Assembly: GCF_004137345.1 (NCBI RefSeq)
Contig: NZ_SDWV01000010.1
Coordinates: 62,001-126,000 of the forward strand
Reading direction: 5' to 3'
Source of the DNA: Nocardioides zhouii
GTDB taxonomy: Bacteria; Actinomycetota; Actinomycetes; Propionibacteriales; Nocardioidaceae
DNA: 64,000 bases
Shown here: in pieces, positions 14,930-26,646 of the stretch
Numbering within the stretch: position 1 is the first letter of the stretch
Layout: the number at the start of each line of letters is the position of its first letter
Made by a program: the position numbers and the translations under genes
The notes under the pieces: model-generated
The model's input: the letters and a program-made list of their open reading frames with translations, nothing else
The model's database searches: none
What the model was told of the DNA's origin: nothing

Positions 14930-15539
14930 GCCGGACAAGCGACGCCGCACCTTCGGGCCTGTCGTCCTGGTGGGGCTCGCCGCAGCGGGACTCGCTGCGG
15001 TGGCGGGCACGAAGCCGTGGGCGAGCGGCACCTCGGGGACGATCGACAGCACCGACGACGCCGCGTCCACCCTGGGCTCGGCGTCACCGCTCGCGACGGC
15101 CGCCGAGTCCCCGCTCGCCGGTGCGCTCGCCCTCGTCGTCCTGGCGTGCTGGGGCGTGCTGCTGGTCACCCGCGGGCGCTTCCGCAGGGCGATCGCGGTG
15201 CTGGCCCTCGTCACCGCCGTCGGTCTCGCGATCGTGACGGTCGAGGGGCTGTGGAGCGTCCCCCGCAAGCTCACCGACGCGCTCTTCGAGCTGTCGGGCA
15301 CGGACACCGCCAGCGCCGGCATCACCGGGTGGTACGTCGCGGCGGTCGTCGCAGCCGCGCTGTGCCTCGTGACCACGCTCGCCGCCGTCCGGTTCGTGCG
15401 CCACTGGCCCGAGATGGGCACCAGGTACGACGCCCCGGCGGGCACCCGGACGCCCACGGACGACGCCGCGGGCGAGCCGCCGACGGAGAACATCGACATC
15501 TGGAAGGCCCTCGACCAGGGTCGCGACCCGACCGCCTAG
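14922..15539 (+). CDS. Tryptophan-operon-associated membrane protein (TIGR02234 type)
   Basis: A 205-residue integral membrane protein with about four TM segments (12-30, 62-81, 86-105, 133-152), an invariant-type TKPW motif in the first loop and a hydrophilic acidic tail. This family is found next to trpC in actinobacteria; its biochemical role is unknown. It overlaps hisI by 8 bp. Confidence 0.85.
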   Translation: MAEPDKRRRTFGPVVLVGLAAAGLAAVAGTKPWASGTSGTIDSTDDAASTLGSASPLATAAESPLAGALALVVLACWGVLLVTRGRFRRAIAVLALVTAVGLAIVTVEGLWSVPRKLTDALFELSGTDTASAGITGWYVAAVVAAALCLVTTLAAVRFVRHWPEMGTRYDAPAGTRTPTDDAAGEPPTENIDIWKALDQGRDPTA

Positions 15540-15581
15540 ACTCCCCGCAGCACTCGCTGAACGGACGAAGGAGCACCCACG

Positions 15582-15782
15582 ATGGCTGCAGGTCACGGCA
15601 ACACCCCCGCTGCGTGGACCGCGGTGGGAGTCGCGATGCTCGGGTTCGTCGTCGGCAGCATCGCCCTGCTCCAGACGCCCGCGCAGATGACGCTCCTGTG
15701 GATCGGCATCATCATCGCCGTGATCGCGTTCCCGCTGTTCCTGGTGCTGTCCCGGCTCGGGTTCAACACGTCCGACCACTGA
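15582..15782 (+). CDS. Small two-TM protein of the HGxxP family
   Basis: A 66-residue protein starting MAAGHGNTPAAWTAVG, the conserved HGxxPAAW N-terminus of a small actinobacterial membrane-protein family located between the Trp-associated membrane protein and trpC. Two TM segments (about 14-33 and 38-57). GAAGGAG lies 8 nt before the ATG. Function unknown. Confidence 0.85.
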   Translation: MAAGHGNTPAAWTAVGVAMLGFVVGSIALLQTPAQMTLLWIGIIIAVIAFPLFLVLSRLGFNTSDH

Positions 15783-15862
15783 GCCCGGACCGGGCCCGAC
15801 CACACGTCCGGCCACTGGGCACCGCCCCCGGCCCGGCTGGTGTCGGGTGAGAGGCTGAGCGC

Positions 15863-16660
15863 ATGCCTGCGACCGGTTCCGTGCTCGACGACATCGTCGC
15901 CGGCGTGCGAGAGGACCTCGCGCGCCGCGAGGCCGCGCTCCCGCTCAACGACCTTCTGGCGCACCTCGCGGACGCACCCGCGCCGCGCGACCCGATGCCG
16001 CACTTCCGTGCCCGCGGGTCGAGCGTCATCGCCGAGGTGAAGCGCCGCAGCCCCAGCAAGGGCGACCTGGCCGACATCCCCGACCCGGCGGCCCTCGCGA
16101 CGGCGTACGCCCGAGGCGGCGCAGCCGCCATCTCGGTGCTCACCGAGGAGCGCCGTTTCGGCGGCAGCCTCGACGATCTCCGCGCCGTACGGGCCGCGGT
16201 CGACACGCCGATCCTGCGCAAGGACTTCATCGTCGAGACCTACCAGCTCGTCGAGGCCCGTGCCGCCGGTGCTGACCTCGCCCTGCTGATCGTCGCTGCC
16301 CTCGATGACGACACCCTGCGCCGCCTCCACGACGAGGCCTCCGAGCTCGGTCTCACCGTGCTGGTCGAGGTCCACGACGAGGCCGAGGCCGAGCGCGCCC
16401 AGGCCCTCGACGCCGAGCTGATCGGCGTCAACAGCCGCAACCTCAAGACCCTCGAGGTCGACCCCGACGTCTTCGGCCGCCTCGCGCCGCAGATCCACGC
16501 CGACATCGTCAAGGTCGCCGAGAGCGGCATCACCGGCGTCGACGACGTACGCCGCTTCGTCGGCGAGGGCGCCGGCGTGGTGCTGGTCGGCGAGGCGCTG
16601 GTCAGGGACGGCGACCCCGAGACAGCTGTTCGATCGATGACAGGAGTGACTGCCCGGTGA
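15863..16660 (+). CDS. trpC: Indole-3-glycerol-phosphate synthase
   Basis: A 265-residue (beta/alpha)8 enzyme converting CdRP to indole-3-glycerol phosphate. [13 protein letters not shown] holds catalytic Glu58 and Lys60; LRKDFIV carries the second catalytic lysine; GVNSRNL and VAESGI form the phosphate site. Monofunctional (no TrpF fusion). The stop overlaps the trpB GTG by 4 bp. Confidence 0.96.
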   Translation: MPATGSVLDDIVAGVREDLARREAALPLNDLLAHLADAPAPRDPMPHFRARGSSVIAEVKRRSPSKGDLADIPDPAALATAYARGGAAAISVLTEERRFGGSLDDLRAVRAAVDTPILRKDFIVETYQLVEARAAGADLALLIVAALDDDTLRRLHDEASELGLTVLVEVHDEAEAERAQALDAELIGVNSRNLKTLEVDPDVFGRLAPQIHADIVKVAESGITGVDDVRRFVGEGAGVVLVGEALVRDGDPETAVRSMTGVTAR

Positions 16661-17928
16661 GCCAGCAGCAGACCGCGTACGGCGCGGACGAGCGTGGGTA
16701 CTTCGGCGAGACGTGGGGTGGGCGCTTCATGCCCGAGGCCCTCGTCGCCGCCCTCGACGAGCTGACCGATGCCTGGCAGGAGGCGATGGCCGACGAGGCG
16801 TTCGTCGGGGAGTTCGAGCGGATCCTGCGCGACTACGCCGGCACGCCGAGCCGGCTCTACCACGCCGAGCGGCTCTCCGCGGCCGTCGGCGCCCGCGTGC
16901 TGCTCAAGCGCGAGGACCTCAACCACACCGGTGCGCACAAGATCCGCAACGTGATGGGGCAGGCGCTCCTCACCAAGCGCATGGGCAAGAGCCGGGTGAT
17001 CGCGGAGACCGGTGCCGGTCAGCACGGCGTGGCCAGCGCAACGGCGGCTGCCTACTTCGACCTCGACTGCACCGTCTACATGGGCGCCGTCGACACCCGC
17101 CGCCAGGCACTCAACGTCGCCCGCATGCAGCTGCTCGGCGCCAAGGTGATCCCCGTCGAGTCGGGCAGCGCGACCCTCAAGGATGCGATCAACGAGGCGC
17201 TCCGCGACTGGGTCGCCAGCGTCGACCACACCGCCTACCTCTTCGGCACGGCCGCCGGACCGCACCCCTTCCCGAGCATGGTCCGCGACTTCTGCCGCGG
17301 CATCGGTGACGAGGCGCGGGCGCAGTGCCTCGACCAGTACGGCGTCCTGCCGGACGCGATCGCGGCCTGCGTCGGCGGCGGCTCCAACGCCATCGGCCTC
17401 TTCACCGCGTTCCTCGAGGACGAGGGCGTGGAGATCCACGGCTTCGAGCCCGGCGGCGACGGCGTGGAGACCGGTCGGCACGCGGCCACGATCCACGCCG
17501 GCGAGGCCGGCGTGCTCCACGGCGCCCGCACCTACGTCCTCCAGGACGAGGACGGCCAGACCGTCGAGTCCCACTCGATCTCCGCCGGCCTCGACTACCC
17601 CGGCGTCGGCCCGCAGCACGCGTGGCTCGCGGCCAACGGGCGGGCGACCTACACGCCCGTGACCGACGCCCAGGCGATGGAGGCGATGGCGATGCTCAGC
17701 CGTACGGAGGGCATCATCCCGGCGATCGAGTCCGCGCACGCCGTGTACGGAGCGCTCGACGTGGCGCGCCGGCTCGGTGCGCAGAAGGGCCCGGACGCGA
17801 CGGTGATCATCAACCTCAGCGGACGCGGCGACAAGGACATGGGCACCGCGATCGAGTGGTTCGGTCTCGGCGACGCCGAGTCGGAGGCCGAAGCCGTCAT
17901 CGCGACCGAGCCTGGCGAGGAGGCCTGA
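16657..17928 (+). CDS. trpB: Tryptophan synthase beta chain
   Basis: A 423-residue PLP enzyme that joins indole and serine. The Schiff-base lysine is Lys95 in [10 protein letters not shown]; the phosphate loop GGGSNAIG and C-terminal LSGRGDKD are present. It is TrpB1-type, fit to pair with TrpA immediately downstream (1-bp overlap of stop and start). Confidence 0.97.
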   Translation: MSQQQTAYGADERGYFGETWGGRFMPEALVAALDELTDAWQEAMADEAFVGEFERILRDYAGTPSRLYHAERLSAAVGARVLLKREDLNHTGAHKIRNVMGQALLTKRMGKSRVIAETGAGQHGVASATAAAYFDLDCTVYMGAVDTRRQALNVARMQLLGAKVIPVESGSATLKDAINEALRDWVASVDHTAYLFGTAAGPHPFPSMVRDFCRGIGDEARAQCLDQYGVLPDAIAACVGGGSNAIGLFTAFLEDEGVEIHGFEPGGDGVETGRHAATIHAGEAGVLHGARTYVLQDEDGQTVESHSISAGLDYPGVGPQHAWLAANGRATYTPVTDAQAMEAMAMLSRTEGIIPAIESAHAVYGALDVARRLGAQKGPDATVIINLSGRGDKDMGTAIEWFGLGDAESEAEAVIATEPGEEA

Positions 17929-18734
17929 TGCCGTCGACCAGTGCGGCGTTCGCACAGGCCCGCGCCGAGGACCGCGCCGCCCTGATCGGCTACCTCCCGG
18001 CCGGCTACCCCAGTGTCGACGGGTCCATCCGGGCCATGCAGGTGATGGTCGAGGCCGGGTGCGACGCGATCGAGATCGGCCTGCCCTACAGCGACCCGGT
18101 GATGGACGGACCGACGATCCAGGCGGCCGCGCAGGCGGCGCTGGACGGGGGAGTCCGTACGGCCGACGTGCTGCGCGTGGTCGAAGCGGTGGCCGCCACC
18201 GGTGTCCCGACGCTCGTCATGACCTACTGGAACCCGATCGAGCGCTACGGCGTCGAGCGCTGGGCCGCCGACCTCGCCGCTGCCGGGGGAGCGGGCATGA
18301 TCACGCCCGACATCACCCCCGACCACGGCTCGGCGTGGGTCGACGCAGCCGACGCGCACGACCTCGACAAGGTCTTCCTGGTCGCTCCGAGCTCCACCGA
18401 CGACCGCATCGCGATGACGGCCGTGGCCAGCCGCGGGTTCGTGTACGCCGCCGCGGTCATGGGCGTCACCGGCGCGCGCGACGCCTCCTCCGACCTCGCC
18501 GGGCCACTCGTGGCGCGGGTGCGCGCGAGCGGAGACATCCCCGTCGCGGTGGGCATCGGCGTCAGCAACGGTGACCAGGCCGCCGATGTGGCGGCGTACG
18601 CCGACGGTGTCATCGTCGGGTCCGCCTTCGTACGGGCGCTCCTCGACCACCCCGACGACGAGGCGGCCGGTCTCGACGCCCTGCGCGCCCTGACCACCGA
18701 CCTCGCCGAGGGCGTCCGCCGTGGCACGAGGTAG
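17928..18734 (+). CDS. trpA: Tryptophan synthase alpha chain
   Basis: A 268-residue (beta/alpha)8 lyase that splits indole-3-glycerol phosphate. Catalytic Glu49 (IEIGLPYSDP) and Asp60 (DGPTIQ) sit at the canonical positions. The ATG at 17928 overlaps the trpB stop; the open frame further upstream is a trpB shadow. Confidence 0.97.
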   Translation: MPSTSAAFAQARAEDRAALIGYLPAGYPSVDGSIRAMQVMVEAGCDAIEIGLPYSDPVMDGPTIQAAAQAALDGGVRTADVLRVVEAVAATGVPTLVMTYWNPIERYGVERWAADLAAAGGAGMITPDITPDHGSAWVDAADAHDLDKVFLVAPSSTDDRIAMTAVASRGFVYAAAVMGVTGARDASSDLAGPLVARVRASGDIPVAVGIGVSNGDQAADVAAYADGVIVGSAFVRALLDHPDDEAAGLDALRALTTDLAEGVRRGTR

Positions 18735-19362
18735 GTCCGGGAAGCGAGGACTCGTCGCGGCGGTCCTGCTCGGATCGATGGGTCTGCTCGCCGGCTGCGG
18801 TGGCAGTGGTGGCACGTCGTCGGCCGACTTCACCGGGACGCTCCTTGCCCCGGAGCCGTTCAAGGTCTCCTCGACCCCTCTGGTCGACACTGAGGGCGCG
18901 GCGTACAGCCTCACCGAGGACACCGACAAGGACCTCACCCTGGTCTTCTTCGGCTACACGCACTGCCCCGACATCTGCGGCCAGGTGATGGCCACGCTCG
19001 CCGGCACGCTCGCCCGCCTCGACGACGAGCAGAAGGAGCGGCTCGACGTCGTCTTCGTGACGACCGACCCGGCGCGCGACGACGCGGCCACGGTGCAGGC
19101 GTACGTCGAGGCGTTCGACCCCAGCATCATCGGCCTCACCGGAGACCTCGACGACATCGTCGAGGTCGGCCGCAGCATGGCCGTCGGTGTCGACGCGGGG
19201 AAGAAGCTGCCCAGCGGCGGCTACGAGGTCACCCACGGCACGCAGGTCCTGGCGATCGACTCCTCCGACGAGACGCCCGCCTACTGGAAGGCCGACGTCT
19301 CGCAGGCCCAGCTGGCCCACGACGTCACCGCCATTCTCGACGGAGAGCTCGACGAAGGATGA
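18721..19362 (+). CDS. Sco1/SenC-family lipoprotein (copper chaperone or redox protein)
   Basis: A 213-residue exported protein with lipobox LAGC (Cys26) and a thioredoxin-fold domain bearing the Cu-binding HCPDIC (Cys82, Cys86) and a distal His in EVTHGTQ. The family delivers copper to cytochrome oxidase CuA or acts as a periplasmic redox protein. It overlaps trpA by 14 bp and lgt by 4 bp, so its expression is tied to that operon; as a lipoprotein it is itself a substrate of the downstream Lgt. Confidence 0.9.
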   Translation: MARGRSGKRGLVAAVLLGSMGLLAGCGGSGGTSSADFTGTLLAPEPFKVSSTPLVDTEGAAYSLTEDTDKDLTLVFFGYTHCPDICGQVMATLAGTLARLDDEQKERLDVVFVTTDPARDDAATVQAYVEAFDPSIIGLTGDLDDIVEVGRSMAVGVDAGKKLPSGGYEVTHGTQVLAIDSSDETPAYWKADVSQAQLAHDVTAILDGELDEG

Positions 19363-20312
19363 TGTCTCCCATGCTTTCCATGCTCGTCCATCAGCCGCTG
19401 GTGACGCTCCTGTCCATCCCGAGCCCGTCCCAGGGCGTGTGGCACCTCGGCCCCGTGCCGATCCGCGGCTACGCGCTCTGCATCATCGTCGGCATCGTCC
19501 TCGCGATCTGGATCGGCGAGCGGCGCTGGATCGCCCGCGGCGGGGAGCCCGGCGAGGTCAGCGACCTCGCCATCTGGGGCGTCCCGTTCGGTCTCGTCGG
19601 CGGACGGCTCTACCACGTCATCACCGACTGGCACCTCTACTTCGGCGAGGACAAGAACCCGGTCACGGCCCTGTACGTCTGGCGCGGCGGCCTGGGCATC
19701 TGGGGTGCGATCGCCCTGGGGGCGCTCGGCATCTGGATAGGTGCCCGGCTGCGCGGCATCAAGCTGCTGCCGCTCCTCGACGCGATCGCTCCCGGCGTTC
19801 TGGTGGCGCAGGCGATGGGCCGCTGGGGCAACTGGTTCAACCAGGAGCTCTACGGCCGCCCCACCGACCTGCCGTGGGGCCTCGAGATCGACCCGGCGCT
19901 GGACGACGGGGTGCGCTCCCAGTTCGGCCCGGACGTGCTGTTCCACCCGACCTTCCTCTACGAGTGCCTCTGGAACCTGGCCGCCTTCGCGGTCCTGATC
20001 TGGCTCGACCGGCGCTACAAGCTCGGCCACGGGCAGATCGCGGCGCTCTACGTCATGCTCTACACCGCCGGCCGCGGCTGGATCGAGTACCTGCGCATCG
20101 ACAGCGTCCAGATGGACGACGTGCTGGGTCTGCGGCTCAACGTGTGGACCTCCATCGTGCTCTTCGTCCTCGCTTCCGCCTTCCTCCTGTGGTCCCGGCG
20201 CCGGCACCCGGGGCGCGAGGAGTCCGTACGCACGAGGCCGCTCGAGGACGACGAGGAGGGGCGCGAGCCGGAGGACGCCGAGGACCGGGAGACCGCCGGT
20301 CCCACGGCCTGA
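19359..20312 (+). CDS. lgt: Prolipoprotein diacylglyceryl transferase
   Basis: A 317-residue, seven-TM enzyme that adds diacylglycerol to the lipobox cysteine of prolipoproteins. It has the Lgt signature GRWGNWFNQELYG (Arg155, Asn158, Asn161, Glu163) and HPTFLYE. The C-terminal 40 residues form an acidic cytoplasmic tail common in actinobacteria. ATG 19359 is used (ATGA overlap with the Sco1-like gene); 19362 is equally possible. Confidence 0.95.
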   Translation: MMSPMLSMLVHQPLVTLLSIPSPSQGVWHLGPVPIRGYALCIIVGIVLAIWIGERRWIARGGEPGEVSDLAIWGVPFGLVGGRLYHVITDWHLYFGEDKNPVTALYVWRGGLGIWGAIALGALGIWIGARLRGIKLLPLLDAIAPGVLVAQAMGRWGNWFNQELYGRPTDLPWGLEIDPALDDGVRSQFGPDVLFHPTFLYECLWNLAAFAVLIWLDRRYKLGHGQIAALYVMLYTAGRGWIEYLRIDSVQMDDVLGLRLNVWTSIVLFVLASAFLLWSRRRHPGREESVRTRPLEDDEEGREPEDAEDRETAGPTA

Positions 20313-20323
20313 AACACCGCTCC

Positions 20324-20340
20324 CCGGCGGCTTTCGCCGG
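20324..20340 (+). terminator. Short hairpin between lgt and gltB
   Basis: CCGGCG (20324-20329) and CGCCGG (20335-20340) form a small stem 12 bp after the lgt stop. It has no T-tract and may only weakly separate the operons. Confidence 0.3.
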
Positions 20341-20448
20341 TGATAGGTTCCGTCTTGCTCGGGCCAACGTCGTCCCCAGCGGTACCGCCCACCCCCCAGC
20401 CCGACCGGGACACGTGCTCGGAGTGCTGAGACGACGACGGGAGAACCA

Positions 20449-23400
20449 GTGTCCTCGACGCACGCGTTCCCGCCGCACTTCCCTGCTGCGCAGGGCCTCT
20501 ACGACCCGCGCTACGAGAAGGACGCCTGTGGCGTCGCGATGGTGGCCACCCTGACCGGTGAGGCCAGCCACGACATCGTGGCCAAGGCGCTCACCGCCCT
20601 GCGCAACCTCGACCACCGTGGCGCGGCCGGCGCGGAGGTCAACTCCGGCGACGGCGCCGGCATCCTCATGCAGGTGCCCGACGCGTTCCTGCGCGAGGTC
20701 ACGCGGGAGCTCGGCTTCGAGCTGCCCGCGCCCCGCTCGTACGCGGTCGGCACCGCGTTCCTGCCCGGTGACGCCGACGCGGTCGCCGCGACCCGGCGCC
20801 GGATCGAGGAGATCGCCGACGAGGAGGGCCTCGCCGTCCTCGGGTGGCGCGAGGTCCCGGTCGACGACTCGACGCTCGGTGCCACCGCGCGCAGCGTGAT
20901 GCCGTCCTTCGCCCAGGTCTTCGTGGCCGGCAAGGGCTCGCGCGTCAGCGGGATGGCCCTGGAGCGGCTGGCGTTCTGCCTGCGCAAGCGCGCCGAGTCG
21001 GACACCGACGTCTACTTCCCGTCGCTGTCGTCGCGCACCCTGGCCTACAAGGGGATGCTCACCACCGACCAGCTCGACCAGGTCTTCCCCGACCTCACCG
21101 ACGAGCGCGTGGCCTCCGCGATGGCGGTGGTCCACTCGCGCTTCTCGACCAACACGTTCCCGAGCTGGCCGCTCGCCCACCCGTTCCGGTTCATCGCCCA
21201 CAACGGCGAGATCAACACCGTGATGGGCAACCGCAACTGGATGCGGGCGCGCGAGGCGCTGCTGGAGAGCGACCTGATCCCGGGCGACCTCGAGCGGCTC
21301 TTCCCGATCTGCACGCCGGGCGCGTCCGACTCCGCGTCGTTCGACGAGGTCCTCGAGCTGCTGCACCTCGCCGGGCGATCGCTGCCCCATGCGGTGCTGA
21401 TGATGATCCCCGAGGCGTGGGAGAACCACCGCGAGATGGACGCCCAGCGACGGGCGTTCTACGAGTTCCACTCCACCTTGATGGAGCCGTGGGACGGACC
21501 GGCCTGCGTCGTCTTCACCGACGGCACCCAGATCGGCGCCGTGCTCGACCGCAACGGCCTGCGCCCGTCGCGCTACTGGGTCACCGACGACGGCCTCGTG
21601 GTGCTGGCGTCCGAGGTCGGCGTGCTCGACCTCGACCCCGCCACCATGGTGCGCAAGGGCCGTCTCCAGCCGGGCCGGATGTTCCTCGTCGACACCGAGG
21701 AGCACCGCATCATCGAGGACGAGGAGGTCAAGAGCCAGCTCGCCGCGGAGCACCCGTACGACGAGTGGCTGCACGCCGGCCTCATCCACCTCGACGACAT
21801 CGACGACCTCGAGCACATCGTGCACACGCACGCCTCGGTGACCCGTCGCCAGCAGATCTTCGGCTACACCGAGGAGGAGCTGCGCGTCCTGCTGAGCCCG
21901 ATGGCCAACACCGGCGGCGAGGCCCTGGGCTCGATGGGCACCGACACGCCGATCGCCGCGCTCAGCGAGAAGCCGCGGCTGCTCTTCGACTACTTCTCCC
22001 AGCTGTTCGCCCAGGTGACGAACCCGCCGCTCGACGCGATCCGTGAGGAGCTGGTCACCTCGCTCGCCGGCTCCATCGGGCCCGAGGCCAACCTGCTCGA
22101 GCCGACGCCCGCGTCGTGCCGCCAGATCGTGCTGCCGTTCCCGGTGTTCTCCAACGACGACCTGGCCAAGATCCGCCACATCAACCGCAACGGCGACATG
22201 CCGGGCTTCCAGGTCCACATCGTGCGTGGTCTCTACGAGGTCGCCGGGGGAGGGGAGGCGCTTGCCGCCCGCCTCGACGAGCTCTGCGCCGAGGTGTCGA
22301 CCGCGATCGCGGACGGCGCGCGCGTCATCGTGCTGTCCGACCGACACGCGACCGCCGACCTGGCACCGATCCCGTCGCTGCTGCTCACCGGCGCGGTCCA
22401 CCACCACCTGGTGCGCGAGAAGACCCGCACCCAGGTCGGGCTCCTGGTCGAGGCCGGCGACGTCCGCGAGGTGCACCACGTCGCGCTGCTCGTCGGCTAC
22501 GGCGCGGCAGCGGTCAACCCCTACCTCGCCATGGAGTCGGTCGAGGACCTCGCCCGCGAGGCCTACTACGTGAAGGTCGACCCGGAGAAGGCCGTGGCCA
22601 ACCTCATCAAGGCGCTCGGCAAGGGCGTGCTCAAGGTGATGTCCAAGATGGGCGTCTCGACGGTCGCGTCCTACACCGGCGCCAAGATCTTCGAGTCCGT
22701 CGGGCTCTCACAGTCCGTCATCGACCGATACTTCACCGGTACGGCGTCCAAGCTCGGCGGCATCGAGCTCGGCACGATCGCCGAGGAGGTCGCGCGGCGG
22801 CACGCGATGGCGTACCCCCGGGGTGGGATCTCCCCGGCCCACCGCGAGCTCACCATCGGTGGCGAGTACCAGTGGCGCCGCGAGGGCGAGCCGCACCTGT
22901 TCGACCCCGAGACCGTGTTCCGGCTCCAGCACGCCACCCGCACCCGGAGCTACGACATCTTCAAGCAGTACACCGACCGGGTGAACCAGCAGTCGCAGCG
23001 GTTGATGACGCTGCGCGGGCTCTTCACGTTCAAGGACGGCGTACGCGAGCCGATCGACATCGACGAGGTCGAGCCGGTCTCGGAGATCGTGAAGCGCTTC
23101 TCCACCGGGGCCATGTCCTACGGCTCCATCAGCAAGGAGGCGCACGAGACCCTCGCGATCGCGATGAACCGGCTGGGCGCCAAGTCCAACACCGGCGAGG
23201 GCGGCGAGGACGCCGACCGGTTGTACGACCCGGAGCGCCGCTCGTCGATCAAGCAGGTCGCGTCGGGACGCTTCGGCGTGACGTCGGAGTACCTCACCAA
23301 CGCCGACGACATCCAGATCAAGATGGCGCAGGGCGCCAAGCCCGGCGAGGGCGGCCAGCTCCCGGGCCACAAGGTCTATCCGTGGGTGGCCAAGACGCGG

Positions 23401-25012
23401 TACTCGACCCCGGGCGTGGGCCTGATCAGCCCTCCGCCGCACCACGACATCTACTCCATCGAGGACCTCGCCCAGCTGATCCACGACCTCAAGAACGCCA
23501 ACCCGTCCGCACGGGTGCACGTGAAGCTGGTGTCCGAGGTCGGCATCGGCACGGTCGCCGCCGGCGTCTCCAAGGCGCATGCCGACGTGGTGCTCGTGTC
23601 CGGGCACGACGGCGGCACCGGCGCCTCGCCGCTGACCTCCCTCAAGCACGCCGGCGGTCCGTGGGAGCTCGGCCTCGCCGAGACCCAGCAGACCCTGCTG
23701 CTCAACGGCCTGCGCGACCGGATCGTGGTGCAGGCCGACGGCCAGCTCAAGACCGGGCGCGACGTGATCATCGCGGCGCTGCTCGGCGCCGAGGAGTTCG
23801 GCTTCGCCACGGCACCTCTGGTCGTCAGCGGCTGCATCATGATGCGGGTCTGCCACCTCGACACCTGCCCGGTGGGCGTGGCGACGCAGAACCCGGTGCT
23901 CCGCGAGCGCTACAGCGGCCAGGCCGACCACGTCGTGAACTTCTTCGAGTTCATCGGCCAGGAGGTACGCGAGCTACTCGCCCAGCTCGGCTTCCGCACC
24001 GTGGCCGAGGCGGTCGGCCAGGTCGGGACGCTCGACGTGGCCGAGGCCGTCGACCACTGGAAGGCCGGCGGACTCGACCTGACGCCGATCCTCCACCAGG
24101 CCTCTCGCCACGGGGAGTTCGGCCAGTTCGAGCACCAGGACCTGCGCAACACCAAGTCGCAGGACCACGGGCTCGAGAAGGCGCTCGACAACGAGCTCAT
24201 CGCCATCGCCGCCCCGGCGCTGGAGTCGGGCGAGCCCGTACGCGCCCAGGTCGCGGTCCGCAACGTGAACCGTACGGTCGGCACGATGCTCGGCCACGAG
24301 GTCACCAAGCGCTACCGCGGTGAGGGCCTGCCCGAGGGCACCATCGACATCACGCTGACCGGCTCGGCCGGCCAGTCGTTCGGCGCCTTCGTGCCGCGCG
24401 GCATCACGCTGCGCCTCGAGGGCGACGCCAACGACTACGTCGGCAAGGGCCTGTCCGGTGGCCGCCTGATCGTGCGCCCCGACCGGGCGGCGACCTTCGC
24501 GGCCAGCGTGCAGATCATCGCCGGCAACACCATCGGCTACGGCGCCACGTCGGGCCAGCTCTTCCTGAGCGGCCGGGCGGGGGAGCGGTTCTGCGTACGC
24601 AACAGTGGCGCGAGCGCGGTCGTCGAAGGCGTGGGCGACCACGGCTGCGAGTACATGACCGGCGGCATCGTCGTCGTGCTCGGCCCGACCGGGCGCAACT
24701 TCGCTGCCGGCATGTCCGGTGGCTACGCCATGGTGCTCGACCTCGACGAGGCGCGGGTCAACCCCGAGCTCGTCGAGTTGGCGCCGGTGACCGGCAAGGC
24801 CGCCGACGAGCTCAGGTCGCTGGTCGAGCAACATGCCGAGGAGACCGGTTCCGAGGTCGCGGCGGCGCTGCTGGCCGACTGGGACACGTCGCTGGGTCGC
24901 TTCACCGAGGTGATGCCCCGCGACTACAAGCGCGTGCTCGAGGCCCGGGAGGAGGCCCTCCAGGAGGGCCTCGACGAGGACCAGGCCGCGGCTCGCATCA
25001 TGGAGGTGCTGC

Positions 25013-25020
<8 letters not shown>
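20449..25020 (+). CDS. gltB: Glutamate synthase (NADPH) large chain
   Basis: A 1523-residue protein. A 26-residue propeptide precedes the glutaminase nucleophile Cys27 (KDACGVAM); the class II amidotransferase domain is followed by a central domain, the FMN-binding synthase barrel ([20 protein letters not shown]), the 3Fe-4S cluster cysteines [12 protein letters not shown] near residue 1127, and the C-terminal GxGxG beta-helix domain. It transfers glutamine amide nitrogen to 2-oxoglutarate. GTG start after GGGAGAA. It overlaps gltD by 8 bp. Confidence 0.97.
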
Positions 25021-26497
<1,477 letters not shown>

Positions 26498-26509
26498 TCG
26501 CCCGCCCGC

Positions 26510-26587
26510 CGCTGTAACGCCGGGTTACTGCTTGTACCCACCCCCTTGCTCGGGGGTGGGTACAGCTGCCAACCCGGCGTTACAGCG
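26510..26587. repeat. Nested double inverted repeat between gltD and pyk
   Basis: Outer arms of 17 bp (26510-26526 and 26571-26587, CGCTGTAACGCCGGGTT and complement) are perfect. Inside, separated by 6-nt spacers on each side, 13-bp arms TGTACCCACCCCC (26533-26545) and GGGGGTGGGTACA (26552-26564) are also perfect, around a 6-nt loop. It would act as gltD terminator but is larger and more symmetric than needed; a palindromic repeat element or regulator site is possible. Confidence 0.85.
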
Positions 26588-26633
26588 TGTCCAGCAGGCG
26601 GAGCACCCTTGCTTGGAACGATCCAACCTCCGC

Positions 26634-26639
26634 TAGGCT
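26634..26639 (+). promoter_or_regulatory. -10 element, leaderless pyk
   Basis: TAGGCT begins 13 nt before the GTG at 26647; TTGGAA (26613-26618) is a -35 candidate at short (15 nt) spacing. No ribosome site is present. Confidence 0.5.
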
Positions 26640-26646
26640 GAGGCAC

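Noticed and set aside
15783..15862. Possible trp attenuator or leader peptide before trpC
   Set aside because: No short frame with tandem Trp codons and no competing hairpins are visible in the 80-bp gap.
16240..17955. Long minus-strand frame opposite trpC/trpB, and similar ones opposite gltB, pyk and rpsA
   Set aside because: Typical antisense open frames in 70% GC DNA; no start signals or recognisable domains.
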